13,385 nt of DNA from an uncultured Spirochaetaceae bacterium (lineage in GTDB: Bacteria; Spirochaetota; Spirochaetia; Sphaerochaetales; Sphaerochaetaceae): positions 1-13,385 of the forward strand of contig CANRIJ010000031.1 of NCBI GenBank assembly GCA_947630635.1. The letters run 5' to 3'. The notes below the pieces were generated by a model, which ran no database searches, had not been told where the DNA came from, and worked only from the letters and a program-made list of their open reading frames with translations. Positions within the stretch are counted from its first letter, which is position 1, and every line of letters starts with the position of its first letter. This document shows positions 6,539 to 13,385 of this stretch, one piece after another. The position numbers and the translations under genes are program-made.

Positions 6539-6796
6539 CTAGTCTTCAGGTGCTATATTTTCCTCTATATCCAACAGGTCATCGCCTGATAGGAGTCCTG
6601 ATTTCTCGGCCTCGAGTGCCATCTCGTCTTTGATTCTATCCATATAGGTCTTCTCGCTTACTATAGTTACTGAGTCACCCTTACAAAGGATGTAGATTCT
6701 ATCTCCCTCTTTTGCTTTTAGGGTCTTTAATGCCTCATAGTTAAGTTTTAATATGCCATCTTTTTCGATTTCTGATTTGAATACCCTTGCTTTCAT
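6539..6796 (-). CDS. Small AbrB/MazE-like DNA-binding protein, no toxin partner seen
   Basis: The protein has 85 residues. The N-terminal part (about 1-48) has the swapped-hairpin AbrB/SpoVT pattern: a beta strand, DGILKLNYEALKTLKAKEGD, then two strands YILCKGDSVTIVS. The C-terminal part (50-85) is acidic (DEMALEAEKSGLLSGDDLLDIEENIAPED), as in antitoxins whose tail binds a toxin. Proteins of this kind bind operator DNA as dimers, usually as an antitoxin or a small regulator. Here neither neighbour is a toxin: a decayed lipoprotein gene lies 8 bases downstream on the other strand and a MATE transporter upstream. The ATG has a good Shine-Dalgarno (AAAGGA, 6 bases away). It may be an orphan regulator, or a remnant whose toxin was lost. 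Confidence 0.75.
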   Translation of the reverse strand: MKARVFKSEIEKDGILKLNYEALKTLKAKEGDRIYILCKGDSVTIVSEKTYMDRIKDEMALEAEKSGLLSGDDLLDIEENIAPED

Positions 6797-6817
6797 AATT
6801 ATTCCTTTGGACTAAAT

Positions 6818-6846
6818 ATAATAAGAGAGTGCGTTTTAGTTTTCAG
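6818..6846 (-). promoter_or_regulatory. Possible promoter of the AbrB-like gene
   Basis: On the minus strand CTGAAA (6846-6841) and TATTAT (6823-6818) are 17 bp apart, just past the MATE stop codon. The expected start near 6811 would leave a leader of about 15 nt with the AAAGGA Shine-Dalgarno. Both boxes are imperfect, so the gene could also be read through from the MATE gene. Confidence 0.4.
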
Positions 6847-6852
6847 AGATGC

Positions 6853-8202
6853 TTAGCCTTTGGCTTCTCTTTCTATTTCTAGCCTTGGTCCTCTCTTAAA
6901 TGCCATTGGGAGGGTTAACAGGAGCGCTTTGGTAATATTGTCCATTACCATTGAATACCAGACTTCTCTTAGGGTTCCGTTAAAGACATTGACTATAATC
7001 GCTGCGCTCAGAATTCTCACTAACCACATGGATAGGGTCTCTACTATGAATGTATATCTTGTCTTCCCGAGTCCCCAGTAGATGCCCTCTATTACGATCA
7101 TCATGCCAAAGAAGGGCTCAGTGAAAGCGACGATCTTCAGCATTTGAGAGCCAAGGTCTATGACAGCGCTGCTAACTGTGAATATGGACATAAGAGGTCG
7201 CGCGATAAAATATAAAAACGCTCCATTTAGGGCCATTATGGATACTGTCAGGATTATGCTGTACTTCTTTACTTCGTTGAATCTTGCTTCGTTCTTCTCT
7301 CCATTTGATATTCCAATGAGTGTCTGAGTCGCGCTTCTGAGGCCATAGCCTGGAATGTAGAAGAACTCCTCAGCCTGAATTGCTATTGAGTGGGAAGCAA
7401 AGACCGTTGTTCCCATTGATGAGACAATTGATGCAAAGAAGACGTAGCCAAAGCACGATGTGAGGGTAGTGCCAAGGGCTGGAAGCGATATTCTCAGGAA
7501 TTCTCTGTTCTCGCTTTTAACAAGCGCTGTTCTTCTGGTGTATCTGAAAAGGGATATAGCTCTGAAGCGAATATACATTGCGCTTCCGCAGACGGTAAAT
7601 GATATTGCAGATGCTAAAGCCGCTCCGATAACTCCATATCCAAGACGGTATATAAAGACCCAGTTCAAAACTACATTAAGAAGGTTAGACACTCCATTTA
7701 TAAGCATTGGCGAGAGTGTGTCTTTTGTTGCTCGTATGGCGCTTGAGAATATTCTTGAGCCCGCTCTGAATAGCATGGGAAGCGTTATGATAACGTAATA
7801 GGCAGAGGCATTTCTGTGGATGGAACTCTCTGCATGCATCCAGACTGGTATATGACGTGCTGATAGAAGAGATATGGTCATGACAATCAATGCGCTATAT
7901 AGGGTGTAGATGCTTGCAAGCCTTGAGAGTCTCTTGATCTTCTCATTGTCCTTTTCGCCATATGCCTTGCTGATCATAGCCATGAAAGCGATTGCAAATG
8001 CAGAGAATACTGAGTTTGTAAGCCAACCGATAGAGGAGGTTAGCGACACGCTTGCTGTTGCCATCTCTCCAAGACGCCCCACCATAGCAGTATCCACATA
8101 CTGCATAAGCGTGCTGAGTATCTCTTCGATTATTACTGGTATGCCAAGAGCTATAAGAGACCCGAGTGTGCTCTTTCCTATTAGCGAGCTCTGATTTTCC
8201 AT
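6853..8202 (-). CDS. MATE family multidrug/sodium antiporter
   Basis: This 449-residue membrane protein has about twelve hydrophobic segments, the normal size and shape of MATE exporters. The N-terminus carries the family pattern: LIALGIPVIIEEILSTLMQY, then DTAMVGRLGEMATASVSL (about 37-54), a region conserved in NorM/DinF-like members. A second half with similar layout begins near residue 230. These carriers sit in the inner membrane and export cationic drugs or metabolites in exchange for Na+ or H+. A sodium-coupled version would fit the Na+ gradient that OadGAB should make in the same cell, though the ion cannot be told from the sequence. The ATG lies one base after the gpsA stop with GGAG just upstream, so it is coupled to gpsA. 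The exported compound is unknown. Confidence 0.9.
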   Translation of the reverse strand: MENQSSLIGKSTLGSLIALGIPVIIEEILSTLMQYVDTAMVGRLGEMATASVSLTSSIGWLTNSVFSAFAIAFMAMISKAYGEKDNEKIKRLSRLASIYTLYSALIVMTISLLSARHIPVWMHAESSIHRNASAYYVIITLPMLFRAGSRIFSSAIRATKDTLSPMLINGVSNLLNVVLNWVFIYRLGYGVIGAALASAISFTVCGSAMYIRFRAISLFRYTRRTALVKSENREFLRISLPALGTTLTSCFGYVFFASIVSSMGTTVFASHSIAIQAEEFFYIPGYGLRSATQTLIGISNGEKNEARFNEVKKYSIILTVSIMALNGAFLYFIARPLMSIFTVSSAVIDLGSQMLKIVAFTEPFFGMMIVIEGIYWGLGKTRYTFIVETLSMWLVRILSAAIIVNVFNGTLREVWYSMVMDNITKALLLTLPMAFKRGPRLEIEREAKG

Positions 8203-8203
8203 C

Positions 8204-9160
8204 TCACTCCAGGGCTTTTAAAAGGTAGTCATTTAGTTTCCCATCCTCATACAAGAGTGTATATAGACCCTGTATGAGAGGGAAATTCTTCTCGACATGC
8301 TCAGCTCTTGTCTTCTCTCCTATGAGCTTGATAGTCCTCTGGCCCTCAATTGTTGTCGCATTGTTCTTCTCATCCAAGGCAAAGCCCTTTCCAATTAGCA
8401 TCCCAAGAGTTCTGTTTCTCGAGAGGTCATTGAGTGCAGTGAGCCCCAAGTCTCCGATTCCGCAGTATCTGTAGATTGCATTCTCATCGCATCCGTAGAG
8501 CCTCAAAAGGAGTCTCATCTCGTTGACTGCCTTTGTATAGACCAAGAAGTCCACATTTGGGCTTCCGTATTTGCCAGATACCACTCCGATTGCTATTGCA
8601 TACATGTTTTTCAGAATAGAGAGCAGCTCTACCGCCCTTACATCGCTTGAGTAATCAAGGGTGAAGCCTGTATTGGGCAGGAATGTCTTCTTAAAGTATT
8701 CAAAATCCTTCTTTCTGCCACCAAATGTAAATGATGTGGGGTAGCCATTTATTGTCTCTATTGCGAATGTCGGCCCCTTCATCGATGCTGTCCTCTCAAA
8801 TGGAATATCCTCTGTGATAAAGGCTCCGGTATCGCTCATGCCCTTTGCGAGGTTGATAATAAGGGGGTTTTTCTTTGTATGGGCTTTGATCTTCTCAGAA
8901 AATGGCACTATTGCTTTTGATGGAATTACCAGCATTATCGCATCGGCATCCTCGAAGACGCCATCATCTGCTGTTGCGGTTATCTTCGTGTTTAGAAACT
9001 TAGCGGGGAAATACTTTGAGTTCTGATGGTTCTCGTTTATATCCCTTATTACCTCCTCTTCAATAGAGTGGATATAAACCTCGCTGTTCTCATTCCATGA
9101 GAGTCTTTCAGCTACTGCTGTTCCAAATGTGCCAGATCCGGCTACGACTATCTTATTCAT
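8204..9160 (-). CDS. gpsA: NAD(P)-dependent glycerol-3-phosphate dehydrogenase, divergent
   Basis: The 318-residue cytoplasmic enzyme makes sn-glycerol 3-phosphate from dihydroxyacetone phosphate, the start of phospholipid synthesis. Seen are the Rossmann glycine motif GSGTFG (8-13), HQNSKYFP (45-52, usual HxNxxYLP), NLAKG (103-107), GPTFAIE (129-135), the catalytic-lysine motif LKNMYAIAIG (Lys184), GIGDLGLT (234-241) and SRNRTLG (247-253). Several are variants. Where most GpsA have an LGDNAxAALITRG-like segment, this one reads YGSPNVDFLVYTKAVNEMR (198-216). The length is close to the family norm. The ATG overlaps the glycosidase stop by four bases (ATGA), and AAGGA lies about 12 bases upstream. 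Housekeeping GpsA is likely, but the divergence and its place between a glycosidase and a transporter leave room for a paralogue. Confidence 0.85.
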   Translation of the reverse strand: MNKIVVAGSGTFGTAVAERLSWNENSEVYIHSIEEEVIRDINENHQNSKYFPAKFLNTKITATADDGVFEDADAIMLVIPSKAIVPFSEKIKAHTKKNPLIINLAKGMSDTGAFITEDIPFERTASMKGPTFAIETINGYPTSFTFGGRKKDFEYFKKTFLPNTGFTLDYSSDVRAVELLSILKNMYAIAIGVVSGKYGSPNVDFLVYTKAVNEMRLLLRLYGCDENAIYRYCGIGDLGLTALNDLSRNRTLGMLIGKGFALDEKNNATTIEGQRTIKLIGEKTRAEHVEKNFPLIQGLYTLLYEDGKLNDYLLKALE

Positions 9161-11397
9161 TTGATGTTTTCGTCCTTTTTGATGATATATAGGCTTGAGT
9201 CAGTTCCGATGAGCCTTCTCATGCCCTCATTTAGTCCAAGACCCGAGTAGTTATCTGCGAGTGCGATTCCTGCATATTTCAGTGCATCGCCGCTTATTTG
9301 ATATCCCTCTGGGATTACTTTGCCCTCGTCAGTGGAAAGCGGGTCTTTTCTGTATATTCTGTAGTTGAATTCAGGGTTTGCATCAGGAGCGTATAGGCGC
9401 TCTGGGTTCTGATTGGGAATACTCTCTTTTTGGATATACGATAGGATAATGACAGATCCATCGTAGTTTGATACTGAGAATATGATCCTCCTGCCATTTT
9501 CCTCTCTTCTAAATATCCCGTATTGAAATAGAATTCTGTTCTTCTTGTAGAATTCGACTTCCTCCGCTATTTCATCAAGGTCGCTTTTATTTAGCAAATT
9601 TAAATCAATGGCATAGCTCAGGACTCCGTAGATTGCCTCATTAAAGCGTGTGGAGAGAGCGGTGATTCTCCCAGTTGCAATATCTGGTGATGGACCTATC
9701 TCTGAGGTCATAACCGAGAGTGGATAAAAAAGAGAGGTTCCAATTTTTGTTTTCGCTTTTTCGATTACGTCAGAAGAATACGTGAGGTTTGCACTTGCTG
9801 AATGCGCTAGTATGCCAAGATCAAAGCGTCCTCCCTTTGCAGAGCTCTCTATGTAGAGATTGGGAAATCTTCTGCCGATAGTCTTCATAATCTCATAGAG
9901 GGCGAGTATGTAGCTATGGTGGTAGGCTCTTAGGCTATCAGTGTCTCTCTTGGAGAAGATATCAGAGACATAGCTTGCCATATCCCATTTCAGATAGTCG
10001 ACTTCAAGGTGCGATATCGTATTTGATAGGACTGTGATTGCCCACTCCCTGACCTCAGCTCTCGTAATATCGAGTATTAGTTCGTCTCTTCGATGGCCCT
10101 TATCTCTATTTCTGATCAAGGCCCAATCGGGATGGCTTTCAAAGAGTGCGCTCCTTGCGCTTATGTTCTCAATAGAGACCCAAAGCCCGAATAGCAAAGA
10201 GGATTTATGCGCCTCATCGCTTATAGCCTTTAGCCCCGATGGGAATTTAGATGTATTTGCATACCAGTCGCCAAGAGATGAGCCATTCTCGTCTCTTGAG
10301 CCAAACCATCCATCTTCAAGCACAATGCCCTCGAAGCCAAGGCTCTTGATATTCTTAATTATCGATCTTGCGCTCTTCTCATCCAGATCATACCCATAGC
10401 CTCTAGTGCTGTACATCAATGGCCTTACTCGGTCTTTCCACTTTCCGCGTCTTATGTGGCTCTCGACAAAGGATCTGGAGAGCATAGAGCCCTTTTCCTC
10501 GCTTTCTGCCCATATCATTACCGCCTCAGGCGCTTCAAATGACTCTCCATTTTTCAGCTGCCATTTGAATTGAGAGTCGTTAATGCCCCAGAGAACATGG
10601 GTTATGCCAGTTTCTGTGAGAGTTATTCGAGTCTTATGGCTAGATGAATAGATGAGATTCATGAAATATGCGCCATGCTCTGTGTTTATGAGAAAGGCGG
10701 GGTTATTGAAGTGATTTGCGCTCATTGTGCTTGAGGCAATCTCAAATGTTCCCTCGCTTAAAAGAACTCGCCTTAGGTTTCTCTCTCTTAGGTAGTTTCC
10801 GCTTAGGTATACTACTTCTTTCACCTTGTCTCTGAGGTCAAGCTGGCTGGAGTAGAGGCGGTTTAGGTATATTGTCTCACCCGTGGAATTCTTTACGAGG
10901 GTCCTTCTTGTAATGGCGTCGCTCTCTTCAAAGACAGTGTAGTAGTTTATGAGAAAGAGCTGGCTGTTTCTGTCTTCAAATGCAACCTCGAGTGTTGATG
11001 CCTCTCTCTTGTGCTCTTCTGCCTGTGGCAGCGAGGAGCTCATTCTCACTATTCCATCGTATATCTCGTATCCAATGAATTTCATATCGAGGCTTCCCGA
11101 TGGGTTTTTTGAGGACTCTACTGAAATTAGCGGGCTCTTATAGTCACCCTTTCCCATTGAGGAGAACTCAAGGAGCATATCAGATAGATTGGAATTCTCT
11201 GCGCCATCATCTAGCTTTGGCATAAAGGGCTGGGATATAAGATGCTTTTCCCTTATGGCCGATAGGCATTTATCGGGGTCTTTTAGTCTCTTGCCATAGT
11301 AAATGTGTTCAGCAAGTCCAGAGTCTGTTATAGAGAAGATGTAGCTTGTATTTCTGGTTACAAGGTGAAATGTCCTGTTTTCCTTTATTTCTATCAT
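9157..11397 (-). CDS. Divergent GH36-type glycosidase (alpha-galactosidase-like)
   Basis: This 746-residue protein has no signal peptide and is probably cytoplasmic. The build is that of GH36: an N-terminal beta-sandwich (1-325), a catalytic barrel (about 325-640) and a C-terminal beta domain. Barrel motifs: EDGWFGSR (361-368), SLGDWY (374-379), FGLW (403-406), HPDWAL (422-427), RRDELILD (436-443), YLKWDM (468-473, predicted nucleophile Asp472), KGGRFDLG (521-528) and SSD (541-543, predicted acid/base Asp543). Family GH36 removes terminal alpha-galactose from oligosaccharides. Several substrate-contact motifs differ from the usual form: NSWEA reads YSTRG (329-333), FEPEM reads VSIEN (407-411), the CSGGGGR cysteine is absent (ESSAKGGR), and SDDTDA reads SDVIEK. 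The substrate may therefore not be an ordinary alpha-galactoside. The ATG has an AGAGG Shine-Dalgarno 5 bases away. It is the first gene of a run with gpsA and the MATE gene. Confidence 0.85.
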   Translation of the reverse strand: MIEIKENRTFHLVTRNTSYIFSITDSGLAEHIYYGKRLKDPDKCLSAIREKHLISQPFMPKLDDGAENSNLSDMLLEFSSMGKGDYKSPLISVESSKNPSGSLDMKFIGYEIYDGIVRMSSSLPQAEEHKREASTLEVAFEDRNSQLFLINYYTVFEESDAITRRTLVKNSTGETIYLNRLYSSQLDLRDKVKEVVYLSGNYLRERNLRRVLLSEGTFEIASSTMSANHFNNPAFLINTEHGAYFMNLIYSSSHKTRITLTETGITHVLWGINDSQFKWQLKNGESFEAPEAVMIWAESEEKGSMLSRSFVESHIRRGKWKDRVRPLMYSTRGYGYDLDEKSARSIIKNIKSLGFEGIVLEDGWFGSRDENGSSLGDWYANTSKFPSGLKAISDEAHKSSLLFGLWVSIENISARSALFESHPDWALIRNRDKGHRRDELILDITRAEVREWAITVLSNTISHLEVDYLKWDMASYVSDIFSKRDTDSLRAYHHSYILALYEIMKTIGRRFPNLYIESSAKGGRFDLGILAHSASANLTYSSDVIEKAKTKIGTSLFYPLSVMTSEIGPSPDIATGRITALSTRFNEAIYGVLSYAIDLNLLNKSDLDEIAEEVEFYKKNRILFQYGIFRREENGRRIIFSVSNYDGSVIILSYIQKESIPNQNPERLYAPDANPEFNYRIYRKDPLSTDEGKVIPEGYQISGDALKYAGIALADNYSGLGLNEGMRRLIGTDSSLYIIKKDENIK

Positions 11398-11470
11398 CTC
11401 ATCCTCTTTTTTTCGACAATTGGCCCAATCGAGAATAAGATAGATTTTAGAATATACCTAGGGGTTTGTC
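11398..11470. promoter_or_regulatory. Divergent promoter region with short palindrome
   Basis: The 73 bp separate two divergent genes. On the plus strand TCGACA (11413-11418) and TAAGAT (11436-11441), 17 bp apart, could drive the unknown gene at 11471, with AGGGG as its Shine-Dalgarno. A palindrome ATTGGCCCAAT (11419-11429) sits in the spacer and could be an operator half or full site. No clear promoter for the glycosidase was found on the minus strand. Confidence 0.4.
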
Positions 11471-12655
11471 ATGGACATTAGAAGACTCTCGCTATGGGAG
11501 GGAAGAAATGCTACTTACATGTCTAACGAAGCGTTCTCTGCAATTATAGAGGATCAGGGAGAAGTTGTTGTCGAGCTTTCAAATGAAGTAAGAAGCAATG
11601 TAAGGATATCGCCTCTTCTTCTTCCTTATTTCAGGAGTACAGGAAGCTCTGTTGAGGAGGATGTAAACAGACAGTGGTGGCAATCAAAGCAGGGACTATA
11701 TCAGGCAGGCGGCGCTTACTTCAATTTCCCCTTCAATTCAGAGAATATACTCAATACGACAAATGCCTCTTGGATACTCAGAAAATATGGCACTGAGAAT
11801 GAGACCCATGGGGTATGGAAGTACTCTGCTATGATATCCCGCGAGGAGGGAAACCGATATAGCATAGGCAAGGTCGATCTGATTATTCCCGGACAGAGTG
11901 TCCTGTATACTGCAATTAAGATAACCAATACTGGCTCTGAGCCATTAAAGGGCACACCCTCTTGGAATACGGTTCTCTCGTATCCTCTTGTTGAGACTGG
12001 CGCAATCATAAATACAAATGCAAGATTCTTTACCGTATATGAGCTCTTGAGAAGGGAGATGGGCAGAAACCGCTATAAAGAGGGCGTGGTATTTGATGAT
12101 ATCAAGCATATGCTGACAGTGGATTCGAATCCTGTCGATGGCTCTTTGGTTCCTCCCCCAACTGGCACATATGACTATATGCTTGGAAAGCTTCCCCTTG
12201 ATGAGAGGGTAGGCTGGATATCCGTGATGAATCCCAGAAGCAAGCTTATTCATCTTCTCTTTGCAGCTAATGACCAAAGACCAAATGAATATGCATTTCC
12301 AAATGTATTGATAGGACAGAACTACTATGGCCGCTCAGATGCTCCATGGGCGCTCTTTGATGGTGCTTCTCCTCAGGTGTTGTCGCTTACTGTCGGCTTC
12401 AATTCTGGCCCGAGAGGAACTATGAATTTCTCTTTGATGCCAGGAGAGTCAAGAACGCTCTTTATCGGCAATTCATTCTCCTCATTTGAGAACCCAAGAC
12501 TATCGATGGGATTCTATGTAAATGAGGTCAGTGAGAAGGGCTTTAGCCTAAGACGCACAAAGAGCTCTCACTTTATTGCCGCCGATACTGAATTCAGGGC
12601 AATAAGAAAGCTCTCCAAGAGGGTCTTTCTATCGGATGCCGAGTCTATGGCTTGA
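11471..12655 (+). CDS. Unknown protein, beta-rich, divergent from the GH36 gene
   Basis: I do not recognise this 394-residue protein. It has no signal peptide or membrane segment and looks soluble and beta-strand rich, with many aromatic residues. Notable points: NRQWWQSKQGLYQAGGAYFN (66-85), SWILRKYGTENETHGVWKYS (100-119), IKITNTGSEPLKG (149-161), VPPPTGTYDYMLG (227-239), and a late segment IGQNYYGRSDAPWALFDG (281-298). Strand patterns such as IPGQSVLYTAIKITNTGSEP resemble the sugar-binding beta-sandwich found in galactose-mutarotase-like and glycosidase N-terminal domains. A carbohydrate role is therefore possible, supported by its divergent neighbour, but remains a guess. The ATG has AGGGG six bases upstream. 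Its 3' end overlaps the 3' end of era by 11 bases. Confidence 0.85.
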   Translation: MDIRRLSLWEGRNATYMSNEAFSAIIEDQGEVVVELSNEVRSNVRISPLLLPYFRSTGSSVEEDVNRQWWQSKQGLYQAGGAYFNFPFNSENILNTTNASWILRKYGTENETHGVWKYSAMISREEGNRYSIGKVDLIIPGQSVLYTAIKITNTGSEPLKGTPSWNTVLSYPLVETGAIINTNARFFTVYELLRREMGRNRYKEGVVFDDIKHMLTVDSNPVDGSLVPPPTGTYDYMLGKLPLDERVGWISVMNPRSKLIHLLFAANDQRPNEYAFPNVLIGQNYYGRSDAPWALFDGASPQVLSLTVGFNSGPRGTMNFSLMPGESRTLFIGNSFSSFENPRLSMGFYVNEVSEKGFSLRRTKSSHFIAADTEFRAIRKLSKRVFLSDAESMA

Positions 12656-13385
12656 AGATCTTATTGAGCATATTGGGATTTGTTCTCCACTTATCGAGGA
12701 CCTTGACCTGTAAATCAAGTCGTACTGTGCATCCGGGGAATATCTCTTTGATCTCAGATCTTGCCTCGCTTCCAATTCTCTTGATGTTGTCGCCTCTCTT
12801 TCCTACCAGAAATCCCTTTTGTCCATCGCGCTCTACATTTATAAATGCCCTTATCCAGACATGATTTCTCTCAGGGCTGTATTCTATATCCTGAACATCT
12901 ACGAGTATTACATGCGGCAGCTCGTCCTGCAGTCCCTCCATAGCCTTTTCCCTTATGATCTCTGAGATTCTGAACTCCAGTGTCTGGTCTGTATATGTGT
13001 CCTTGTCATATAAGAGCTCTCCCTCTTTTGCCTCTTTAAAGAGTGCAATCAAGAGCTCATCTACGCCCTCATCGAGTTTTGCTGATATCAAAAGGGGAGT
13101 CACATCTCCAAATTGTCCTCTTACGAATTTTATGTTTTCGCTAAGGGTCTCTTTTTCTGCGATATCGACTTTGTTGATTGCAATCGTTACTGGAGTCGAT
13201 GCCTTCTTGATGAGTTCAGCAATTGCCTCTTCCTCTTTTCCGGCAATACGAGTTCCATCCACGAGGTAGAGAATGATGTCGCTGTCTTTTAGGGAGGAAA
13301 GGGTAATGTCCTGCATCTTCTTGTTTATGATTTTATCTGATAGGTGATAGCCCGGAGTGTCAGTAAAGACAAGCTGGCCCCTTTG
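12645..13385 (-). CDS. era: GTPase Era, ribosome assembly factor (partial, N-terminus off the window)
   Basis: The visible part starts inside the G domain at base 13385, 23 codons before the first internal Met at 13316. QLVFTDTPGYH holds the G3 motif DTPG, and INKVD is the G4 motif that recognises guanine. A C-terminal KH RNA-binding domain follows with FLVGKRGDNIKRIG, SEARSEIKEIF and LDLQVKVLDKWRTNPNML, very close to the Era consensus. The G1 loop and N-terminus lie outside. Era binds the 3' end of 16S rRNA during small-subunit maturation. The usual KH loop GKGG reads GKRG here. The stop codon falls inside the end of the convergent unknown gene, and no terminator is visible between them. Confidence 0.95.
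   Translation of the reverse strand, partial: QRGQLVFTDTPGYHLSDKIINKKMQDITLSSLKDSDIILYLVDGTRIAGKEEEAIAELIKKASTPVTIAINKVDIAEKETLSENIKFVRGQFGDVTPLLISAKLDEGVDELLIALFKEAKEGELLYDKDTYTDQTLEFRISEIIREKAMEGLQDELPHVILVDVQDIEYSPERNHVWIRAFINVERDGQKGFLVGKRGDNIKRIGSEARSEIKEIFPGCTVRLDLQVKVLDKWRTNPNMLNKIFKP

Noticed and set aside
11419..11429. Palindrome ATTGGCCCAAT as a definite operator
   Set aside because: Only 11 bases with one copy; kept as a note in the promoter region but not claimed as a site.

Overview
The window carries about a dozen genes of a bacterium with moderate GC content that appears to live by fermentation. The clues are a biotin-dependent, sodium-pumping oxaloacetate decarboxylase operon, an anaerobe-style Mrp Fe-S carrier, and a GH36-type glycosidase. 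The gene set and style suggest an anaerobic, probably gut-associated lineage such as Spirochaetota or Bacillota. No rRNA or other decisive marker is present, so this placement is a weak inference.

Layout. 1-608 (-) is a membrane-anchored alpha/beta hydrolase cut by the window edge. A strong hairpin terminator (635-661) separates it from the oadG-oadA-oadB operon (4352 to 672, -). OadG and OadB are the membrane subunits. OadA is the carboxyltransferase and is unusual in ending in two biotinyl domains in tandem. At 4353-4495 a divergent promoter region holds two overlapping palindromes on the oad promoter. mrp and a Nudix hydrolase gene (4496-6001, +) run the other way. Mrp carries its cysteine motif at the C-terminus rather than the N-terminus, and it appears to be made from a nearly leaderless message. 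The Nudix gene overlaps the start of a decayed SIMPL/DUF541 lipoprotein gene (5998-6530), which has two compensating poly-T frameshifts and an internal deletion.

6539-11397 (-) holds, in transcription order, a divergent GH36-type glycosidase, gpsA, a MATE transporter and a small AbrB-like protein. The first three overlap or nearly touch and look like one operon; the AbrB-like gene has its own possible promoter. A gene of unknown function (11471-12655, +) diverges from the glycosidase across a 73-bp promoter region. Its 3' end overlaps that of era (12645 to the window edge, -), which encodes the ribosome-assembly GTPase and lacks its N-terminus here.

How the genes may work together: OadGAB would turn oxaloacetate decarboxylation into a sodium gradient, which a MATE exporter could use. 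The glycosidase and its divergent neighbour may act together on a galactoside-like substrate, but that is inference. No CRISPR array, transposon, tRNA or rRNA was seen. The points most worth following are the tandem biotinyl OadA, the double palindrome at the oad/mrp promoter, the relocated Mrp cysteine cluster, and the altered active-site motifs of the glycosidase beside an unassigned divergent gene.
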